DNA of 64,000 nt from Rhodanobacter thiooxydans (lineage in GTDB: Bacteria > Pseudomonadota > Gammaproteobacteria > Xanthomonadales > Rhodanobacteraceae): assembly GCF_021545845.1 (NCBI RefSeq), contig NZ_CP088924.1, positions 154,065 through 218,064 on the forward strand. The letters run 5' to 3'. Of the stretch, positions 18,197-26,235 are shown piece by piece. Numbering within the stretch: position 1 is the stretch's first letter; every line of letters begins with the position of its first letter. Both the position numbers and the translations under genes were made by a program. Under the pieces are notes generated by a model. That model worked only from the letters and a program-made list of their open reading frames with translations. It did no database searches and was not told the origin of the DNA.

Positions 18197-18214
18197 GGGT
18201 TCGTTTTGAGAACC
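18197..18214. repeat. Inverted repeat between winged-helix gene and helicase
   Basis: GGGTTC and GAACCC flank a 6-nt A/T-rich loop in the 127-nt gap. It may be a weak terminator of the upstream gene or an operator for the helicase. No T-run follows on the minus strand. Confidence 0.35.
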
Positions 18215-18219
18215 CTGTT

Positions 18220-19416
18220 TTAGTGCACAATGGGGTGTGCATGGCCCTCCCGATGTGCCGTCGCCCCCAAGAGGCTGCGCAACGTGATGCCAGACCATTC
18301 GGATCGGTCGCTCGACCAGCCTCGCGGCTCACTCCAGCGTTTCGATTCGACGAGGCGAACACCGGCGCGGACGCCGGCGAGTACATTGCCCTGGCCCAGA
18401 CCCTTGGTAGCGACCTGATACGCGATCTGGTCAGACAGCGCAAAGGCTTGCGCTTTGGATCCGGTGATCGCTTGGAGGCGCTGAAGGGACTGCGTCAGAG
18501 CAGCGGCGAGATCAGGGCTCGCCGTCAGCTTCGCCTGCCGAGCGTGAGCGACGGCCCTCCTTGGGGCCGGCTTCTCCTCCTTGGGGAACAAGGCGCGGAA
18601 ATGTTCCACCTCACGATCGGTCAGACCCCACGCTAGGTCGAGCGGAACGTCCGCGTAGCTCTTGGCCTGCATGGCGCGCATGCGGGCTTCGGAGGGTACC
18701 TTGGCGGCCATAGAGTCGTTGATGGCTTTGTCGAACAGGAACGGGGCTGCTTTGCCTTCGGTACCGTCCTTTGGCGATTCCGCGCGGACCGGCTGGGCCG
18801 GCTGGGCCGATGTAGCGTCGGGGGCTTCGGGCAGCACTTCGTGGTGGGCTTCGGGAATACTGTACTGAACGGTACACGAACCAGCGGCAGGGAAGGATGG
18901 CGCCGCGCACACCTCTGGATGGCCGGCCATGCTGTCGACGCCGCCGTGTCCTCCTGAGGGCCGAATATCGGCACCGTCACCGCCAAGGGGCCGGTCGGGC
19001 CCAGTTGAGCTCTCGGGGCTGCCCGGTGTCTTGCCGTCTACCAGCAGCGCGGCGGCGCCCGTGAGGCGCGTCCGAGTCGGCGCGCCGCGGTGTTTGACGG
19101 CGATACGCTTGACGAGACCTGCCGATTCCAGGCCCGAGTAGGCGGCACTGACCGCGTTGCGGTGGACGCCAAGTTGCTCAGCAACGGCAGCAACGGGCAT
19201 TGCCTCAGTGGAGCTACCGCGACGAATCATGCGGGCGAGTGTGTTGAGCGCCACGCGCATCGCTGTTGCCGAGAGATTGGCGCGTGCCAGCTCGTCGCAT
19301 AGTGCCGCGACGTGGGCGCGGTACTGCAGACGATTCTGCCGGCGCTCGGCGGATTTGAAGTGGACAAACGGGATGTTGCGGGCGTAGCCAGCCGACTCAT
19401 GTGCGTGAGCGTGCAT
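18220..19416 (-). CDS. Winged-helix DNA-binding protein, probable replication protein
   Basis: This 398-residue protein starts at MHAHAHESAG with AGGAGA 6-7 nt upstream. Residues about 50-110 form a winged helix-turn-helix (VAAVAEQLGVHRNAVSAAYSGLESAGLVKRI). A Pro/Ala/Ser-rich linker leads to a C-terminal helical domain (residues about 240-370). It follows a long non-coding control region with an array of palindromes and precedes a helicase gene, so a role as replication initiator or copy-control protein is inferred. No known Rep family was firmly matched; a general transcription regulator is the alternative. Confidence 0.6.
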   Translation of the reverse strand: MHAHAHESAGYARNIPFVHFKSAERRQNRLQYRAHVAALCDELARANLSATAMRVALNTLARMIRRGSSTEAMPVAAVAEQLGVHRNAVSAAYSGLESAGLVKRIAVKHRGAPTRTRLTGAAALLVDGKTPGSPESSTGPDRPLGGDGADIRPSGGHGGVDSMAGHPEVCAAPSFPAAGSCTVQYSIPEAHHEVLPEAPDATSAQPAQPVRAESPKDGTEGKAAPFLFDKAINDSMAAKVPSEARMRAMQAKSYADVPLDLAWGLTDREVEHFRALFPKEEKPAPRRAVAHARQAKLTASPDLAAALTQSLQRLQAITGSKAQAFALSDQIAYQVATKGLGQGNVLAGVRAGVRLVESKRWSEPRGWSSDRSEWSGITLRSLLGATAHREGHAHPIVH

Positions 19417-19450
19417 GGGGTTCTCCTAAATGCAGAGACAAAACGGCCCC

Positions 19451-19478
19451 TTGACAGCGCTGTGCCCGCAATTAAGAT
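19451..19478 (+). promoter_or_regulatory. Strong sigma-70-type promoter divergent from the winged-helix gene
   Basis: TTGACA (19451-19456), 16 nt, then TAAGAT (19473-19478): a perfect -35 box and a good -10 box on the plus strand. It points away from the 19416 gene, with no reading frame behind it but a terminator 48 nt downstream. Confidence 0.6.
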
Positions 19479-19484
19479 CGTGAC

Positions 19485-19555
19485 TGCGACATCACTTGAT
19501 TGCGTGGATTAGCGCTATCTGACAGAAAGCTCACCGTTGGCGCGGTGGGCTTTTT
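19485..19555 (+). ncRNA. Candidate small RNA in the leader of the replication-type gene
   Basis: From the promoter at 19451-19478 a transcript would start near 19485 and end at a hairpin AAGCTCACC / GGTGGGCTT followed by five T (19526-19555), about 70 nt. If the minus-strand gene's mRNA starts to the right of 19555, this RNA would be antisense to its leader, the layout of plasmid counter-transcribed copy-control RNAs. The minus-strand promoter was not located, so the antisense role is inference. Confidence 0.42.
19526..19555 (+). terminator. Intrinsic terminator of the candidate small RNA
   Basis: The stem AGCTCACC / GGTGGGCT (one G-T pair) with an 8-nt loop is followed by TTTTTGCTTT on the plus strand. 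No plus-strand gene precedes it. Confidence 0.65.
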
Positions 19556-19647
19556 GCTTTCTGGGGATAGCCAGTTGTGAGCGGGCAGGTCGCTACGTCA
19601 TGGCTGGTCCTCCCGCGTCAGGTCTGAGTTGTTCGTTCGCCCGCGAG

Positions 19648-20333
19648 TGACCCGGCCCGGGTCATAGATCCACCAGGCCAGCGGTCCGTAGAAGCCGGCG
19701 CTCTTTGCGCGCGCTCCGGCGTCACCCGAGCGGCGGCATGCAAGCCCACCCGACTCACTGACCCGGCCCGGGTCAGTCGTCCTCGCGCACGGTTGCAGCG
19801 ACCCGGCGCGGGTCAGCTCAGCGAGAAAGCCGATCGTGGCCACCTCGAACAGCCGCCGGGATGCGTGCTGGTTCAAGCCTGGTGCCGAAGCGCGAGGGGA
19901 GAGTGACCCGGCCCGGGTCAGCGGCAAGACCGATGCCCAGCGAGAGCCCGTCCTCTGTCGTTTGGCGTTGTCCGCGCGTGCCCGGTAGGTGCCGACCCGG
20001 CCCGGGTCAGTCATCCCGACGCAGGGTTGCATTGACCCGGCCTGGGTCAGTTGCTGGCGCAAGGCCGTCAGTAGCCATTCGGGCAGCCGCAGCGAGGCGT
20101 GCAGGGTCGACCCAGGCCACGAAGCGCATGCAGTGAGTGACCCGGCCCGGGTCAGCGGCAAAGCAGGCAGCCAACCCGAGCATGTCCTCGAAAGGCTGGG
20201 GGTGGCCGCACGTTGACTGTGGACGCTGACCCGGCTCGGGTCAGTGCCGCGGGACAGCGGATAGGTGCGACGCTGGGGTAGGGGCGGGGTGTAGATCTCA
20301 GGGCAATCGCCGCGCGTGACCCGGCCCGGGTCA
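19648..20333. repeat. Nine 17-bp palindromes in a 234-bp super-repeat (centromere or origin array)
   Basis: The site TGACCCGGCCCGGGTCA or a close variant starts at 19648, 19759, 19799, 19904, 19993, 20033, 20138, 20227 and 20317. Arms are 8 bp around one central base; six copies match exactly apart from first-base variants, and three carry single changes inside. Spacings from the second copy run 40-105-89-40-105-89-90, so a 234-bp unit is tandemly duplicated, and spacer sequences also match between units (for example GTCAGCGGCAA after 19904 and 20138). It lies just past parB, so a ParB-bound parS cluster is the leading reading; iterons of an origin are the alternative. Confidence 0.85.
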
Positions 20334-20498
20334 GCCGACGGCCATCCTGACTGCCGAGGGGCAAAGCCCCCAACATGTCGCGCGACACCGCGGCGAGGGC
20401 AAGGAACGGAAGCGGCCCGGCTTAGCCGGAAGGCCGAATCCGGGCCACCTGACTCACCGGGGGCCGTTGGGCTCCGATTCTCCATCCCCAACAACGCC

Positions 20499-20524
20499 GA
20501 AGGCCCGGATTTCTCCGGGCCTTC
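20499..20524 (-). terminator. Hairpin downstream of parB
   Basis: GAAGGCCCGG and CCGGGCCTTC form a 10-bp stem with a 6-nt loop, 33 nt past the parB stop. The following minus-strand sequence has only a weak T-run (GGCGTTGTT). Confidence 0.6.
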
Positions 20525-20556
20525 GTGGGGTGTTGCGAGAGGGTAGGGCAGGAGCC

Positions 20557-21594
20557 TCACCGAGGCGTCCCCTCGTGTGCACTGTGGTAGTCCGCGATCA
20601 GCTTCTTCAGCTGCTCCACCAGCTCGTCCGGCGCGTCCTTGTAGAGGACGATCGCCTTGCGGTCGTGGATCATCCTTACGGATGCGAGGGCCTTACCCGC
20701 AGTCGCCACGATAGACGCGCTGCTGTTGATGCCGGTGAGGCGCTTGTATACGTCGGTGGGCTTGAGGTTGTCCCGAGCCCGGAGGCTTTGAGCTTCCTCG
20801 GCCACTGCCGCCGCGTTGCGGCCGCAGGCGTCGAGCAGGGGCTTGATCCAGTTGGAGCGGATCGCCCGGGGATCACGAAAGGCCGAGATCACAATCTCCG
20901 GCAGCTCGCCGTATGCGATTAGGCGCTGCAGGACAGCGAAGGGCTCATTCAGCGCCTCGGCCATCTTTCGCATACTGGGGAACTTGCCTTCCTTGAGGAG
21001 GAGGGCGTAGTGCCGACCTTTCTCGAAGTGGGATAGATCCTTGCGCCCCTTGTTCTCCGTGACCATCGACACGACCAGCTGCTCGTCCGACAGCTCGCGG
21101 ACAAAGCAGAAGAAGTCGAGGCCGGCGGTCAGGCATGCGCGATGCCGGCGATGGCCGGCGGCAAGCTCGTAGTCGAAGTCCGGGTCGCCCTGGATGGGGC
21201 GGACTATGCCTGGCTCCGAATTACCACCGGTGCTTTTAATCTCATCCACAAAGGCGAGGAATTCCTCGTCTTCGAAGGCCTTGGGATGGCGGTCAGCGTA
21301 GGCGCTGGGGCGCACCCGCGCCGGGTCCACCTTGATGGCAACGTCGCCCGAGGCAAACTTCGCCTTCAGTTCATCGGCTTCGTGTCGCGCGACCGCGGCT
21401 TCCCGCTGGGCTTCTTCGAGCTGCGCATCGAGCGACTTGTTGCCCGTATCCAGTACCTTGCCGACGAACCCGGTGACCCGCGGGGACGCAGGGCTAGGCG
21501 CTGCGGCGGGCTCGACGGCGGGATCTGCGTTGCGCTTCGCGGCGGCATTAAGAATGCCATCTACAAGCGCGCTGGTCTTCTTACCCGCGGCCAT
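20557..21594 (-). CDS. parB: ParB partition protein
   Basis: This 345-residue protein has an N-terminal helical region, the ParB/Srx CTP-binding motif AAGHRRHRACL (near residue 150), then TENKGRKDLSHFEKGRHYALLL and an HTH (MRKMAEALNEPFAVLQRLIAYGELP, about residues 210-235), and a C-terminal dimerisation part. ParB loads at parS and is positioned by ParA. Its ATG lies 14 nt inside parA, so the two are translationally coupled. The nine-palindrome array begins about 220 bp beyond its stop and is the obvious binding-site candidate. It is plasmid-type (KorB/SopB-like) rather than chromosomal. Confidence 0.9.
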   Translation of the reverse strand: MAAGKKTSALVDGILNAAAKRNADPAVEPAAAPSPASPRVTGFVGKVLDTGNKSLDAQLEEAQREAAVARHEADELKAKFASGDVAIKVDPARVRPSAYADRHPKAFEDEEFLAFVDEIKSTGGNSEPGIVRPIQGDPDFDYELAAGHRRHRACLTAGLDFFCFVRELSDEQLVVSMVTENKGRKDLSHFEKGRHYALLLKEGKFPSMRKMAEALNEPFAVLQRLIAYGELPEIVISAFRDPRAIRSNWIKPLLDACGRNAAAVAEEAQSLRARDNLKPTDVYKRLTGINSSASIVATAGKALASVRMIHDRKAIVLYKDAPDELVEQLKKLIADYHSAHEGTPR

Positions 21595-22936
21595 GACTCA
21601 CCTCCAATGCAGCGTCCTCGGGGTGGGGCGTGCCGGCGGCTATGCCCGCAGCAGCCTCGCGCGCCAAGCGCTCCAGCTCCAGCATTTCGGCGACCACCGC
21701 CGGATCCTCCTTAGCGAAACCGGAAGCCCACGCGGCACGGATGGCATTGACGACCTTACCGCCCAGTTCGGCATACGCCAGGCGTGCCTGGCGCAGCCCG
21801 CGGCTATCAACATCGCTCGGTGTTGCCTCCCAGACGGACATCTGGCGCGCGAGGGCATTGGGAATCGCAGTGGTGTCAGGGATGCCAGCCTCGCTGAGGT
21901 GCCGCCCGAACGCTTCCTTCGAAAGGCTCTGAATCACCTCGGAGGACTGGCTGCGGTTCTTCACGCGGTTGTGCACGAACATCACTGGTGCCCACTGGCG
22001 CTCGGGGTCGCCGGCGCGGTTGGCCAGGCTCTGGAGGCCAGAGCTGGCCATCGCGCAGAATGCGGCCGTTGCCTTGAAGTCAGGGGAGGCCGGTGGCACC
22101 GGAATGATCATGCCGTCGGCCGCCCACATCGTGGCCAGCGCGGCAAATGAAAAGGCAGGGGCTCCGTCGATCAGCACGATGTCGTAGTTGTGCTCCACCG
22201 TGCGAATCGCGCGATCGACGCAGGCGTAGAAATCCCGGGCTGCCGGCAGCCGCTCCATGAAGGCTGCAGTGATGTCGAAGTCCGCACCGATCATCTCCAG
22301 GTTCGCCGGCACGATGTCGAGCCCATCGATGTGGGTCTTGAGCGGCGACAGGGTGATCTGGTTGAACAGGTCCTGCGAGCTGACGCTGTTGAGCGCCGGC
22401 AACAGGGTGTGCTGCGGATCCACGTCCTCGGGGGAGAAGCCGAACATGGTGGAAAGCGAACCCTGTGGGTCCGCGTCGATCACCAGGGTGCGCCAGCCAT
22501 ACAGGGCGAAGAAGCCCGCGAGGTTGAAGCATGTCGACGTCTTGGTGGAGCCACCCTTGAAATTGAAGCAGCCAAGGCGGATCGCACGCGAGCCTTTAGG
22601 GCGTCGCGGCGCCACGCCCAGCTCTTGCATCATCCGGTGCATTTCCGCGAGTGTCAGCGGAAGCTGCGGCAGGGTTCCCTTGGTTTCGGCGGCAGGATCG
22701 TAGGACTCAAGCGTATGCTTGTTCGCACGGCGCCACTCACGCACCTGGCGGTCGTTCAGTCCGGTGATCTCGAGTAGGTCGGACGTGCGGAAGTTACGAA
22801 ATGACCGGTTTTCAGCGGTGCCCGCCACTTCAGCGTACGCCGCCGACATTCGGTTGATCGCGTCAGCGATGTCGCTCAAAGCCGATGCGGTCATCGGCAA
22901 GGCGAGGGCTGCCGCGTGAGGAGAGTTCGGAGCCAT
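21581..22936 (-). CDS. parA: ParA partition ATPase, type Ia
   Basis: Starting at MAPNSPHAAAL (22936), the 451-residue protein has an N-terminal DNA-binding domain with an HTH (RTSDLLEITGLNDRQVREWRRANK, about residues 48-70), as in SopA/P1 ParA. The ATPase domain carries the deviant Walker A FKGGSTKTS (near residue 129), LVIDADPQGSLS, and YDIVLIDGAPAF. The HTH implies autoregulation of the operon. Two direct repeats and an inverted repeat 80-130 bp upstream are candidate operators. No strong ribosome site precedes 22936; the frame is open upstream, so the start is moderately certain. Confidence 0.9.
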   Translation of the reverse strand: MAPNSPHAAALALPMTASALSDIADAINRMSAAYAEVAGTAENRSFRNFRTSDLLEITGLNDRQVREWRRANKHTLESYDPAAETKGTLPQLPLTLAEMHRMMQELGVAPRRPKGSRAIRLGCFNFKGGSTKTSTCFNLAGFFALYGWRTLVIDADPQGSLSTMFGFSPEDVDPQHTLLPALNSVSSQDLFNQITLSPLKTHIDGLDIVPANLEMIGADFDITAAFMERLPAARDFYACVDRAIRTVEHNYDIVLIDGAPAFSFAALATMWAADGMIIPVPPASPDFKATAAFCAMASSGLQSLANRAGDPERQWAPVMFVHNRVKNRSQSSEVIQSLSKEAFGRHLSEAGIPDTTAIPNALARQMSVWEATPSDVDSRGLRQARLAYAELGGKVVNAIRAAWASGFAKEDPAVVAEMLELERLAREAAAGIAAGTPHPEDAALEVSHGRG

Positions 22937-23010
22937 GGGTACCCGAATGGTGCGTGTGTGGAGATGCTTATACGCCGCGAAATGGCTCTGTGCAACGTTT
23001 TCGGCGAGCC

Positions 23011-23071
23011 GGGCAAAAAAACGCGGCATGGGCAAAAAATCGCGACATGAACGATATGCCGCGACAACGCG
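23011..23071. promoter_or_regulatory. Repeat cluster upstream of parA, candidate operator
   Basis: GGGCAAAAAAACGCGGCATG (23011-23030) is repeated directly, with three changes, at 23030-23049, and an inverted copy of the core (ATGCCGCG) follows at 23056-23063. The cluster lies in the 423-bp gap between parA and the parR-like gene. Autoregulation by the HTH-bearing ParA is the natural guess. Confidence 0.5.
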
Positions 23072-23359
23072 GTTTAAGCCCCTCGCCCGCCCGGCTGGAT
23101 GAGCGCAGTGAGCCCCCAAGCGCGCCGGAGGTCCGACCACCCTCGGTATGGCGGTGGCGATCGCCGCTAGCGCGACTGCACCGCGGATCCTTTCGTCAGT
23201 GGCGCTTAAAAGCGCTGGCATAGCGGGTCCTCATCGTGATTCGGTCAAAAATGTGGGCGGCCGATGCAGCCAGGGCCCGGCGCTGTAACCGTTGGCCACA
23301 GCGGCCTTATGACGTCCCGAGGTCGTTGTCCTTGGACGATCGCCCGGGTCGCCTCTGGA

Positions 23360-23713
23360 TCAAACCTCTTCCATGGAGGCCAGCAGCTCGTCGAGTCCCG
23401 CTCCGCCTGTGTCCTCAGGCACGGCCGGCACGCGCGGGAACGCCCCAGAGAGTGGGGCGCCTGCGCCAGGCGAGGGCGGGGGCGCGACGTGCGTAGGAAG
23501 TACGAGCTGACCATCAGGCCTGCGCCCTTCCAAGTGGGCGCCTCGGGCTTCCACCAGCAGCCCAAGCCGCGCCAAATACTTCAGTCGCGCCCCGCGACTG
23601 CGAGCCTGGAAGCGGTCCAGCTCATTCAGCAGCTCGCCATCGCGGCCATCTCGATCCCAGTAGACAATCGTCCGCGGGCGGGGCCGTAGTTCCTTGACCA
23701 CGGTGCGCGCCAT
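23360..23713 (-). CDS. ParR-like adaptor of the actin-type partition system
   Basis: This 117-residue protein starts 2 nt after the parM stop. Its N-terminal half is basic and helical (ELLNELDRFQARSRGARLKYLARLGLLVEA), a layout expected of a small ribbon-helix-helix or ParR adaptor, and the C-terminal half is Pro/Gly-rich and acidic at its end (LDELLASMEEV). In ParMRC systems the adaptor binds the centromere and caps the ParM filament. The assignment rests on size and position after parM; the sequence itself was not matched to ParR. Confidence 0.55.
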   Translation of the reverse strand: MARTVVKELRPRPRTIVYWDRDGRDGELLNELDRFQARSRGARLKYLARLGLLVEARGAHLEGRRPDGQLVLPTHVAPPPSPGAGAPLSGAFPRVPAVPEDTGGAGLDELLASMEEV

Positions 23714-23715
23714 GG

Positions 23716-24777
23716 TCACGCCCGCTTCTGCTTGCCGACAGCCGCCTGCCGAATGGCTGCCTGGTGCGCCCGGCGGGCCAGCCACAGATAGCCCTGGGCA
23801 TTCGCCATGACGGGATCAGCGGTCATCCGGACGTCCGAGGCGCGGAAGCTCAACCGGGCAGCGGGCTCGAATAGGCCTGCGCCCCCGCCCGTCAAGATCA
23901 CGGAGTCGATGACGTCGCCAAGATCGCGCACCGAGGCCAGGACCGCCGACATGACTTGCCGCGACACGACGGCCGCGGCCTGATCGATGTACTGGCGATA
24001 CGCAACCGTATGGACGCCCAGCCTGAGCTGCTCCTGGCCGGAGCGAAATGCAGCCTCGAGGCGGTTAACACTGACCTGCGCGCCGTCGTGGTTCTCTGAG
24101 ATCTGGCGCGCGGCCAGCTCCAGGATGCGCCCGGTGGCCGCTGGATTCGTCTGCGCGGTTCCCCCGCGCACGGAGCCGCCCTGCATGAGCACCCAGTCCA
24201 CCGAGTAGAACCCGACGTCGATGACCAGAACCGTACGGCCGTCGTCCAGGGTCGCCTGGTCATGGAAGACCGAGGCATAGGTACCCATGGGCTGGGCCAT
24301 GACGAACACCCGGTCCACCCTGACCGTTCGAGTAGGAGAGATGCGGTGCTCGCCCTTCAGGCGCTCACCCAGCCGCTGCCGAATCATTTTGCTGTCCGGA
24401 CCGTCGTACTGATCGCACGGGAGCCCCGTGACGAGGATTCCCACGTGGTCGTAGCCCAGGCGGGCCAGCGCGGCGTAGTACAGGGCCAGATACTCCGGCG
24501 ACGTGATGTAGGAGCGATCCGCTTGGCGGGTAAAGCCCTGCAGGATCATGGGATCCGTGCCCCCCACCCACGGGAGCCCCTGGATCGTGACCGCCTCGCC
24601 GCCCCTCAGGTCCGGCTCATTGTTCAGCAGGGTAGGCGCCTGATCGAGGGGCGCGGCGCCCACGGGCAGCTTGACCACGTCGACCGACTCGGTTCCCAGA
24701 ACCATGCCGCAGGCCTTCAAATTCCCATAGCCGACGTCCAAACCCACCAGCGAACTCGACGTGGTGCAGATTTCCAT
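23716..24777 (-). CDS. parM: ParM/StbA-like actin-type segregation ATPase
   Basis: Starting at MEICTT (24777) with AAGGAG 5 nt upstream, the 353-residue protein has actin-fold motifs: phosphate-1 LDVGYGNLK (residues about 13-21), phosphate-2 VIDVGFYSVDW (near 195), and the adenosine motif ILTGGGAGLF (near 300). It belongs to the plasmid ParM/StbA group, which forms filaments that push sister plasmids apart. The downstream 117-residue gene is the expected adaptor, and ATCTGCACC repeats upstream are a candidate centromere. Confidence 0.85.
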   Translation of the reverse strand: MEICTTSSSLVGLDVGYGNLKACGMVLGTESVDVVKLPVGAAPLDQAPTLLNNEPDLRGGEAVTIQGLPWVGGTDPMILQGFTRQADRSYITSPEYLALYYAALARLGYDHVGILVTGLPCDQYDGPDSKMIRQRLGERLKGEHRISPTRTVRVDRVFVMAQPMGTYASVFHDQATLDDGRTVLVIDVGFYSVDWVLMQGGSVRGGTAQTNPAATGRILELAARQISENHDGAQVSVNRLEAAFRSGQEQLRLGVHTVAYRQYIDQAAAVVSRQVMSAVLASVRDLGDVIDSVILTGGGAGLFEPAARLSFRASDVRMTADPVMANAQGYLWLARRAHQAAIRQAAVGKQKRA

Positions 24778-24976
24778 GCTTGCTCCTTGATTCCAAGTTA
24801 TTGAACTTACGGCGATAACCAGCGAGCGACCGAGGCGGCGCGCGGTCGATGGTGCAGATTCCGCCCCATGGACCGTCGACTGCCCCAGATGGAGTCGTGA
24901 TCTGCACCACCGACGGCCGGACAACCCAGCCAAACGGCGTCAGATCGCGATCCGACGCGCATTAGAATCTGCACCA
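24762..24976. repeat. TGGTGCAGAT repeats around the parM start, candidate parC
   Basis: TGGTGCAGATT occurs at 24762 and 24850 (plus orientation) and as ATCTGCACCA at 24900 and AATCTGCACCA at 24966 (inverted). Four copies within 215 bp, just upstream of and overlapping the parM start, fit a ParR-binding centromere that doubles as operator. Confidence 0.55.
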
Positions 24977-25033
24977 GGGGAATTGGGCCGGCGAAAGGGG
25001 GCCGCTGGAGGGGGCCGTTACGGCCGAGCGCAT

Positions 25034-25273
25034 CCTCGACCGAGGCACGCACCAGCCCTTGGCGTCCCCCGCGGGCGGCGTCGAGATCTGGCGGGATCGG
25101 TGGTCCTACGACGCGATGGCGGACAGGTTCGCGGGATCAGCATGTAGCGAACCCCCATGGGGAACGCCCCCCGTTCCCCATGTCTGTCATGGGGAACGCT
25201 GCAGACGCCCATGACCGAAACGGACGGTCGAAACGGCAGCGTTTCGCCTGAGTGGGGAAACCGCCTTTCCCCA
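25034..25273. other. Palindrome-dense intergenic region, candidate oriT
   Basis: Perfect or near-perfect inverted repeats follow one another: CCTCG/CGAGG (25034-25045), ATGGGGAAC/GTTCCCCAT (25157-25181) with a further ATGGGGAACG at 25189, CGAAACG/CGTTTCG (25229-25246), and TGGGGAAA/TTTCCCCA (25253-25273). The region lies between divergent parM and the MobI-like gene. In SXT/R391 and IncC, oriT lies immediately upstream of mobI, which makes this the best oriT candidate here. A complex operator is the alternative. Confidence 0.5.
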
Positions 25274-25283
25274 TGATAGATAG

Positions 25284-25880
25284 ATGAATGGGAACACGCC
25301 CCAAAACCAGCACCTAACAATCTCTTCCGTCGAAGCCAGCCAAGGGCTCGACGAGCTTCGGGCCATCGCATCCCACCTTCAGCTCGCCGAGGCATTGGTC
25401 GAGGCCGAAGCAACGGCCTTGATGACGGCCTTCCGAGAGGCACGACTCGAACTGAGAAACCAGGCCGCAGTCCAGCAGCCAGGGGAGGCGGTTGACACCA
25501 AGGCGGGCAAATACTCGCCGCTCAATCTCGGGGTCAGGGCGCACAAGGGTGGGCTGGAGATCTACTGGTTCACCCAGAACAAGGCCGCGACGGGTAGGAC
25601 CGCATATCGGTACTTGCCACTGGGGCGAGGCGGGCGGGCGGGGCACGGGTACCAGCTGCCCGGGCTGCTGGCCCATGCCAGGCCGTATGAGCGTGACTTG
25701 GTTCGAGAAACCGAGGGACGGGCAACCGCGCTCCGCGCCCGGCGAGCCGCCCTTGTTGATCTGCGCCGATCCGCCCAGCGACTCGTGAAGCAGTACGAGG
25801 AGCAAGTGAGCCGGGACCAGGCCCAGCCGGACAGGCATGTTGGCGCGGACCCGTTTGGTGCCGTCCAGCTCCCGGGGTAA
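25284..25880 (+). CDS. MobI-like transfer protein
   Basis: This 198-residue protein has a central pattern recalling MobI of SXT/IncC elements: YSPLNLGVRAHKGGLEIYWF, then a gap, GYQLPGLLAHARPYERDLVRETE, and a C-terminal helical, Arg-rich segment (residues about 145-180). MobI is an auxiliary relaxosome protein essential for transfer, encoded next to oriT. The position after a palindrome-rich region in an element with FlhDC-like activators supports this. The match is from remembered family features, so confidence is moderate. It opens a plus-strand block running to the terminator at 28983. Confidence 0.55.
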   Translation: MNGNTPQNQHLTISSVEASQGLDELRAIASHLQLAEALVEAEATALMTAFREARLELRNQAAVQQPGEAVDTKAGKYSPLNLGVRAHKGGLEIYWFTQNKAATGRTAYRYLPLGRGGRAGHGYQLPGLLAHARPYERDLVRETEGRATALRARRAALVDLRRSAQRLVKQYEEQVSRDQAQPDRHVGADPFGAVQLPG

Positions 25881-25913
25881 ACCTGAGCCACACCGCAGGA
25901 CGCCCAGGAGCCC

Positions 25914-26171
25914 ATGGATTCACACACCCACATTCAACCGCCCGTACAGCCGCCGGGTAGTGCCCCGCCCGCCGCATGGTCTGCCGTGGCGCATTACCTC
26001 GCGCATCAGCGAGGCCACCACATCCCGCTTGCCGCCCTGCTCCGGGCGCCGTGGCGCTGCCTGTTGAACCTCAAGGCAGGCCACGTCGACCGCGGCACTG
26101 CCAGCGCAACGGTCCGGACACTGCCGGTCCGGGCGGGAGGCAGTGGCCTCGACAGCTCTTGCAACGATTAA
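25914..26171 (+). CDS. Small hypothetical protein
   Basis: An ATG with AGGAG 3 nt upstream opens an 85-residue frame (MDSHTHIQPPVQPPG...). It has a Pro-rich start, then AVAHYLAHQRGHHIPLAALLRAPWRCLLNLKAGHV, which could be a short helical domain. It fits the gap between the MobI-like and peptidase genes. Unrecognised; moderate to low confidence that it is expressed. Confidence 0.45.
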   Translation: MDSHTHIQPPVQPPGSAPPAAWSAVAHYLAHQRGHHIPLAALLRAPWRCLLNLKAGHVDRGTASATVRTLPVRAGGSGLDSSCND

Positions 26172-26235
26172 CCACCACCGGGTCAAGCGGCCCGATCGCG
26201 CCGAGGAAGTCGGTGTGCCACACCAGGAGAACGTA

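Noticed and set aside
19648..20333. CRISPR array
   Set aside because: Repeats are short perfect palindromes with uneven 23-94 nt spacers that are themselves duplicated; no cas genes (the Cas4-like gene is 8 kb away in a mob operon).
19598..20560. A 320-residue minus-strand reading frame across the palindrome array
   Set aside because: It encodes the palindrome over and over (repeated DPGRV/LTRAGS), the expected by-product of reading a repeated GC-rich site; no ribosome site or family.
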